Shown here in pieces: positions 22,518-27,091 of a DNA stretch of 27,091 nucleotides. Source of the DNA: Pelargonium cotyledonis (taxonomy: Eukaryota > Streptophyta > Magnoliopsida > Geraniales > Geraniaceae). The first letter of the stretch is position 1, and every line of letters starts with the position of its first letter. The translations under genes were made by a program, and so were the position numbers. The stretch covers positions 1 through 27,091 of the forward strand of contig JAYMTA010000545.1 in NCBI GenBank assembly GCA_036897625.1. The letters run 5' to 3'. A model generated the notes under the pieces. It was not told where the DNA came from, made no database searches, and saw only the letters and a program-made list of their open reading frames with translations.

Positions 22518-23442
22518 ACAAAATAAATATGCTGATGTCGGATTCATTAGGAGTGTTATAAAATGAATACGTGGAGCAGTCAAAAATGGGTGGTCGGAAA
22601 TTTATAATTTTCTTGTAGTACACATACAAAACGCTAATGATTCGTTAAGATGAGAAAAGTTAATACAAATATTGCATAATAAAATCGTACTGAAATTCGT
22701 TAATGATTCGTTAAGATGAGAAAAGTTTATGCAACTATTACATAATAAGATCGTACTGAAATTCATAATGCTTAAAAAACTTAACGAAGAGTTTATTAGC
22801 CATTTGTATGAACTTGTATGAGATTAGAGATATATGTGTATTTGATTGTTTGGGTATAATGCATGATATAGTTTCACCAATATTATGGAAGTTGTTTTAT
22901 TTAGGTTATAATGCATGATTAGAGATACATGTTTATTTGATTGTTAATGTATGATTAATTTACATTGGATCCGACCAATTCTTTTTTTTTTTCTTTTTTT
23001 TTTTTGCAAAAGAAAAGAACAACCAGATCAGATCTTGGACATATCTGATCATGGTAGTGTAAAATGAGCGGATTTGTCCAATCCAATCCGATCTAGAAAA
23101 ATTTGATTCAATCTTATCTAAAATATTATCGGATCAGTTTTCATGTTTCAACGTGTATCCATACTAAACCCGGTCTGATCCGATCCGACCGATTGCCACT
23201 TATAAATAACTAAACGATGCTTAAGTCTAAATTTGATCTCAATCATAGGTTCTTATACATGGTGGTATGTTTATAGCCATTTATATTATCTAGCGCACCG
23301 TTATAATCTATAACCATTGATATTAACTTGTCTGATTTTATCATTCGGTGGGGGATTAATCTCAAATTCTGGAACATATTGCATGAGTCGGTTTCATTAG
23401 TTGGTAGACTTATTCAGTGATTTGTTTGTTAATTTATTTTAA
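22518..23442. other. Repeat-rich intergenic region upstream of the TBL gene
   Basis: Holds a 66-bp tandem duplication (22635-22764), a diverged duplication of an AGATTAGAGATA/TATTTGATTGTT phrase (about 22811 and 22907), and a segment at 22985-23205 rich in GATC/ATCCGATCC words. The last ends CCGATTGCCACTTA and resembles one end of common hAT-type plant repeats. No gene was found. Confidence 0.5.
22635..22764 (+). repeat. 66-bp tandem duplication
   Basis: Two adjacent copies (from 22635 and 22701) both start TAATGATTCGTTAAGATGAG, share the word ATCGTACTGAAATTC at their ends, and differ at only a few internal bases. Confidence 0.88.
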
Positions 23443-24638
23443 GGAAAATTACACGTAACTACTCTGTAGTTTACACATTTTACACGTGTTTTTTCACAAC
23501 TTTAGTTTGTAACTATTACACTCATGTATTATGCCACTTAAATTTCCATCCAAAATTTTTGTTAAAGTTAACGGAATATTCCAAAAATTCAGTCACGCAC
23601 ATGAGCAATATTTTTTTGAAATTTCCAAATTGTCTCTCACTATACTACTATTCTTCAAGAACATGTTCATCATGTTTCGCCAAAAACTTCAAATAATCGT
23701 CAGAATCATCATACCATCTCCGAAAAATTCATACATTCGCCAAAAACTATTTTTTTTTTCCGAAAATTGGAAAATAAAATGGAAAAAAAAATCAAATCAA
23801 ATCAACACTTCTATTCCAAAAAGTAAAATTAGAAATTAAAAAAAAAAAGCTCAAAAAATGGTCAAAAATGCTCTATGTTGTTCATTAAAAAATGGTAAAA
23901 AAATGTCACCGAAAATGCCCCCCTGCTCATATTTGCGGAGTCCGACCTACTGCAAATCGCTGGAGTCTCCACTCGGGCTCGCCGGTGATTCCAGCCTCTA
24001 GAGTTGTAGAGATCAGTCGATCTTCGAGGTGAAGAAGAGAACCAAATCTGGCCTTCAACCCTCAACCCTCGATGGCCGGCGAGGCGCTTCGGAGAACCAG
24101 GCTCGGGTAACCACTCTCCTTCATTGGCCGTTCGTCGTCGAACCGTTCGTGTTCCAATCGTCGTCGATGGCAGAGCTCGCAGAAGTGGACGTCGGCGCCA
24201 GAGATGGAGCTCGGATCTAGAGCTTGGAGCCAAATCGTGTTCCAATCGTCTTCGACTTTCCATGTTGTCGTTGCTGCTCAGAGGTCGTTGGTCGCCGTCG
24301 AGGACAGAGGGCGGAGGAGGCGCGGATGGCGGAGCTCGCGGAGGTGGCGGAGGCGTCGGAGATGAAGCTTCGGCGCCAGAGATGTAGGTAGAAGGCGAAA
24401 ACGGATCTGTACTTTTTTTTTTTTTATTAATTTCAAGGCATAAGGACCTGTTTGGATGTAGTATTTTTATTTAATTAGAGGGTATTTTAGTCATTTTACT
24501 ACAATGCATGAAGATTTGGATAGTGTTTTGGACGGAAACTTAAGTGATATAGTATAAGAGTGGTAATAGTTACAAATTAAAGTTGAAGGAAAATATGTGT
24601 AATATGTTTAAATACAAGGTAAGTATGTATAATTTTTT
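23443..24638. mobile_element. Mutator-like non-autonomous element B, GC-rich core
   Basis: AT-rich inverted arms of about 115 bp (23443-23557 and 24524-24638) share words such as CAACTTTA, TTTGTAACTATTAC and CACTTAA followed by CC[AG]TCCAAAA. The core at about 23925-24400 is GC-rich with many CG dinucleotides (TCGCCG, GGCGAGG, GGAGGCGC) and open in several frames, but encodes no recognisable domain. No clear target duplication was found, so the boundaries are approximate. By its plan it belongs with elements A and C. Confidence 0.55.
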
Positions 24639-24947
24639 CTTTTCTTTATTGGTAGACTTGTTCTTATAGTTGGTTGACCATTTTTATTAGTTAGGTTGAC
24701 TTATTTAACAAAACAAATTACTGGAATATTTCTTATTTATTAACACAAAACAGAAAAGTGTTTAATGAGACAAATTTTTTATGGTGAGTGAAGAGAAGAA
24801 AAATTTGTGTTGCATGAGTTCAATGATCTGCAGTTGTCTGGGTTGTTGGCATAGTAATGTTGCGGTTATTGGTGAGATTAATATTGTTTATTACCAACAT
24901 ATGCAATAACAGACTAATTTAAACTCTTTTCAAAAACAAAATTTAAA
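24639..24947. other. Spacer between elements B and C
   Basis: AT-rich DNA without genes. TTGGTAGACTT[AG]TTC occurs here (about 24650-24664) and just left of element B (23401-23415). Confidence 0.5.
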
Positions 24948-25104
24948 GAGGTAATTACAGTTTCGTATCTTATGATAGACATTCTTTTCAATTTCATATC
25001 TCATATTTTTTTTTGTATATTTTTCATACCCTATAGTTTCCAAACCTTGTTCTGTTACTAATCCAGTTAAAATGATGCCAAAATGACGTTTTTACCCCCA
25101 CCTC

Positions 25105-25107
<3 letters not shown>

Positions 25108-25142
<35 letters not shown>

Positions 25143-25160
25143 CTTCTCTCTCTCTCCTCT
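25108..25160 (+). repeat. (TC)n microsatellite
   Basis: A long TC-dinucleotide tract with short interruptions lies within element C, followed by CGATCTCGATCTC. It resembles the CT-rich 5' UTR of a plant gene and may be part of a captured fragment. Confidence 0.9.
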
Positions 25161-25631
25161 CTCCTCTCGATCTCGATCTCTCTCGACGGCGAGAAGCATA
25201 TCACGAGGACGGCGAGCTCTCCCGGCAATGAAGCACAACCGCGTTTTTCCCATTTTTGTGGGAATTGATATTATGGGTGTTCAATTGTTGTTTTTGGTAT
25301 ATATACATGGGTATTAGGAAAATTGAGATCTTGTTGCGGTTCTTATGATTTGTTTAGATAAAGACATTTGGTGATTTCTTTGGTATGAATCTGAAGTCTA
25401 TTAGCAGAGATCAAATTCTCAGTTCCTTTGATAGATGTGGAAGTATTTGAGCTAAACTCAATATGTCCATACACGTGTATACATTCCCATTATTCTAGTG
25501 ATGGTTTCAATTGTAACCGAAGTCCACTTCAAAAGTTTGTCAATAATTATTTTGGTTGGTTTAGATTCAGCTAGGGCTAATTTTGATTTGCTTTTTTGTT
25601 CATTTTGATTTGTATTTGAAATTTAGGTTAA

Positions 25632-25870
25632 GTTCATGAATTTTTCGGTGAGTTCTTGAAGTTTTCGGCGAGTTCTTGAATTTTCCGAAAAATTTATGAA
25701 ATTTCCAGCAAGTTTATTAATTTTTCGGCGAGTTCATGAATTTTTCGGTGAGTTCTTGAATTTTCCGGCGAGTTCTTGAATTTTCCAGAAAATTTATGAA
25801 GTTTTCGGCGAGTTCATGAATTTTCCTGCGAGTTCTTGAAGTTTCCGGTGAGTTCTTCAATCTCCGGCGA
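25632..25870 (+). repeat. 20-bp minisatellite, 12 units, with 100-bp higher-order period
   Basis: Twelve contiguous units follow GTTCTTGAATTTTCCGGCGA with 0 to about 7 changes each; the last is 19 bp. Units 1 and 6 are identical, and units 3 and 8, and 4 and 9, share the same private variants (AAAA/GAAA ends, ATTTATGAA starts). A five-unit (100-bp) block was therefore duplicated. There are no unique spacers between units. Confidence 0.9.
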
Positions 25871-26088
25871 ACTTAGAAAGAAGAAGAATGGTAAGGGCAT
25901 TTTGGGGTTTTAAAAAAATTAATGGTTATGTGCTGGGCACATGACCAAACAGTACTAATTTCGTTAAGTTTAACTAACGGAACAAGTTTTGCATACCATA
26001 AAATAGGTAAAACATCCAAAAAAAAAAAAGTATAGAGTATGAAACTGAAAAGAATGTTTACTATACAGTAAGAAACTGTAATTACTCC

Positions 26089-26977
26089 TAAATTAAACTA
26101 CTATAGCCAACCTCGTATGTAGAATTAAAATCTAGCATTTTACATATCAATATAACATATAAAATCACTCAACCTTATAAAAAAAGTCACGTCATCCAAA
26201 TTATCTACATTGTAGGAAAGTAAAAATGTAATTTACATGTAACTCTCTTCTTTGAAGGATGTGAAACTCTATACGAGGCACTGAGCTTCTACAAGAATCA
26301 ACTACTTAAAAGAGCTCTACAAGCACTACCAAACTCAATATTTTTTCTTTTGTTGCAATCATGAGGTTTTTGAAGTGGGCACACGATCAGCACGAGAACA
26401 ACACATTGAAGTCATATCACACTTAGATTTATTCTCATTCGATTCGGGTAGGACCATAATGACGACAAAGCTTTCCATACCAAATTTTAACGCAGTTGCA
26501 TTCTCTGATACTCGAATTCAAAACCTTAAATTAAACTGAAACAATGTTTTACCAGTTGACCCATACGTTTGGCGGTCAAACTCAATACTTTAGGTGGGGA
26601 GAAAATGAAAATAAACTTAGGAGACCAACTTAAGGCAAGTGAAAGTTATTACAATCAGCCGAAACAATAGGTGCAGAAACAAGAACCCATAAGAAAAAGG
26701 TTATTTATGATGAATATATGTCTATATCATTTTTAAAATGAACATTAAAAATACATATTAAAATGTATATCAACATTTTTATTGCACTTATTTCAGTTAT
26801 TTGTGTAATTATATTTGTTGCATTTAAATTTTTGGAGTAATTACAGAATGTTCTCATGTTCTTAACCTCTTATGTATTAGGCACCACTTATTTAACAATA
26901 AGACCCCGTATTCTTTCTATCTACCCTTTCGTTTGTTATCTTTGACAAAATTGTAACTATTTGATCATGTATTCAAC
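26089..26977. other. Intergenic region near the right edge
   Basis: No gene was found. Around 26514-26562 minus-strand words GGGTCAACTGG and GGTTTTGAATTC resemble degenerate A and B boxes of a tRNA-derived SINE, but their spacing (37 nt) is short and no duplication was seen. Confidence 0.4.
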
Positions 26978-27091
26978 TAGGGGTGTGCAAATATGCAGGC
27001 CAACCCGCCAACCCGCCCAAAAAAATTGTAACTTGCCCATAGTTAGCCCACACCGCTCAACCCACATGAATGGGCGGCCAGAATTAGCCCA
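26978..27091. mobile_element. Partial hAT-like dispersed repeat, cut by window edge
   Basis: TAGGGGTGTGCAAA followed by CCAACCCGCC-type words is the usual beginning of abundant plant non-autonomous hAT-like repeats. The other end lies beyond the window, so neither the inverted repeat nor the duplication can be checked. Confidence 0.45.

Larger units (their letters stand above)
24948..26088. mobile_element. Mutator-like non-autonomous element C, carrying a minisatellite
   Basis: Inverted arms of about 120 bp begin GAGGTAATTACAGTTTC (24948) and, from the right end, GGAGTAATTACAGTTTC. They continue through CATTCTTTTCA and TTTCATA words. The flanking 9-mers AAATTTAAA and TAAATTAAA match at seven of nine positions, a weak duplication of Mutator length. 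Inside are a (CT)n tract, a GC-rich stretch with GACGGCGAG words (about 25165-25240) and a 20-bp minisatellite. No transposase is encoded. Confidence 0.6.

Noticed and set aside
23862..24263. 133-codon frame on the minus strand in element B
   Set aside because: Arg-rich translation from a GC-rich core where several frames are open at once; no domain, and it runs into AT-rich arm sequence.
25632..25870. CRISPR-like array of 20-bp repeats
   Set aside because: The units are directly adjacent without unique spacers and diverge from each other; this is a minisatellite in a plant genome.

Overview
The window is plant nuclear DNA, most likely from a eudicot. It is AT-rich, its genes have several GT-AG introns, and their proteins belong to plant families. 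Long gene-poor stretches carry SINEs, MITEs and Mutator-like elements. No rRNA, intact tRNA, organelle or bacterial feature was seen. I cannot name the species from the sequence alone.

Five genes are supported. From left to right: (1) the last two exons of a CPYC-type glutaredoxin of the GRXC3/C4 type (+ strand, 496-764), whose 5' part lies outside the window. (2) A complete three-exon JmjC ribosomal oxygenase of the NO66/MINA53 type (+, 2561-8401, 784 aa). (3) Convergent to it, a small two-exon gene (-, 8884-9513) for a 104-aa Cys-poor secretory precursor ending in a Tyr/Pro/His-rich motif. It reads like an uncharacterised post-translationally modified signalling peptide and is the most interesting item here. 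(4) A complete HD-Zip class II transcription factor of the HAT9/HAT22 type (+, 13756-14690, 216 aa). (5) A complete five-exon TRICHOME BIREFRINGENCE-LIKE polysaccharide O-acetyltransferase closest to TBL5 (-, 18018-22131, 478 aa). These are unrelated neighbours, not a pathway cluster.

The rest is accessory sequence. Two tRNA-derived SINEs are bounded by 16-bp and 14-bp target duplications (17119-17259 and 22272-22503); the second sits 141 bp upstream of the TBL start codon. A TAA-flanked Harbinger-type MITE lies in intron 2 of the oxygenase gene (6762-6956). A foldback MITE is at 16273-16467. Three Mutator-like non-autonomous elements of about 1.0-1.2 kb have long AT-rich inverted arms around GC-rich cores (10193-11235, 23443-24638, 24948-26088). 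The third contains a 20-bp, 12-unit minisatellite with a 100-bp higher-order period. Part of a hAT-like repeat runs off the right edge.

Exon boundaries were placed by hand from reading frame, GT-AG rules and family conservation. Transcript ends, promoters and the function of the small peptide were not determined.
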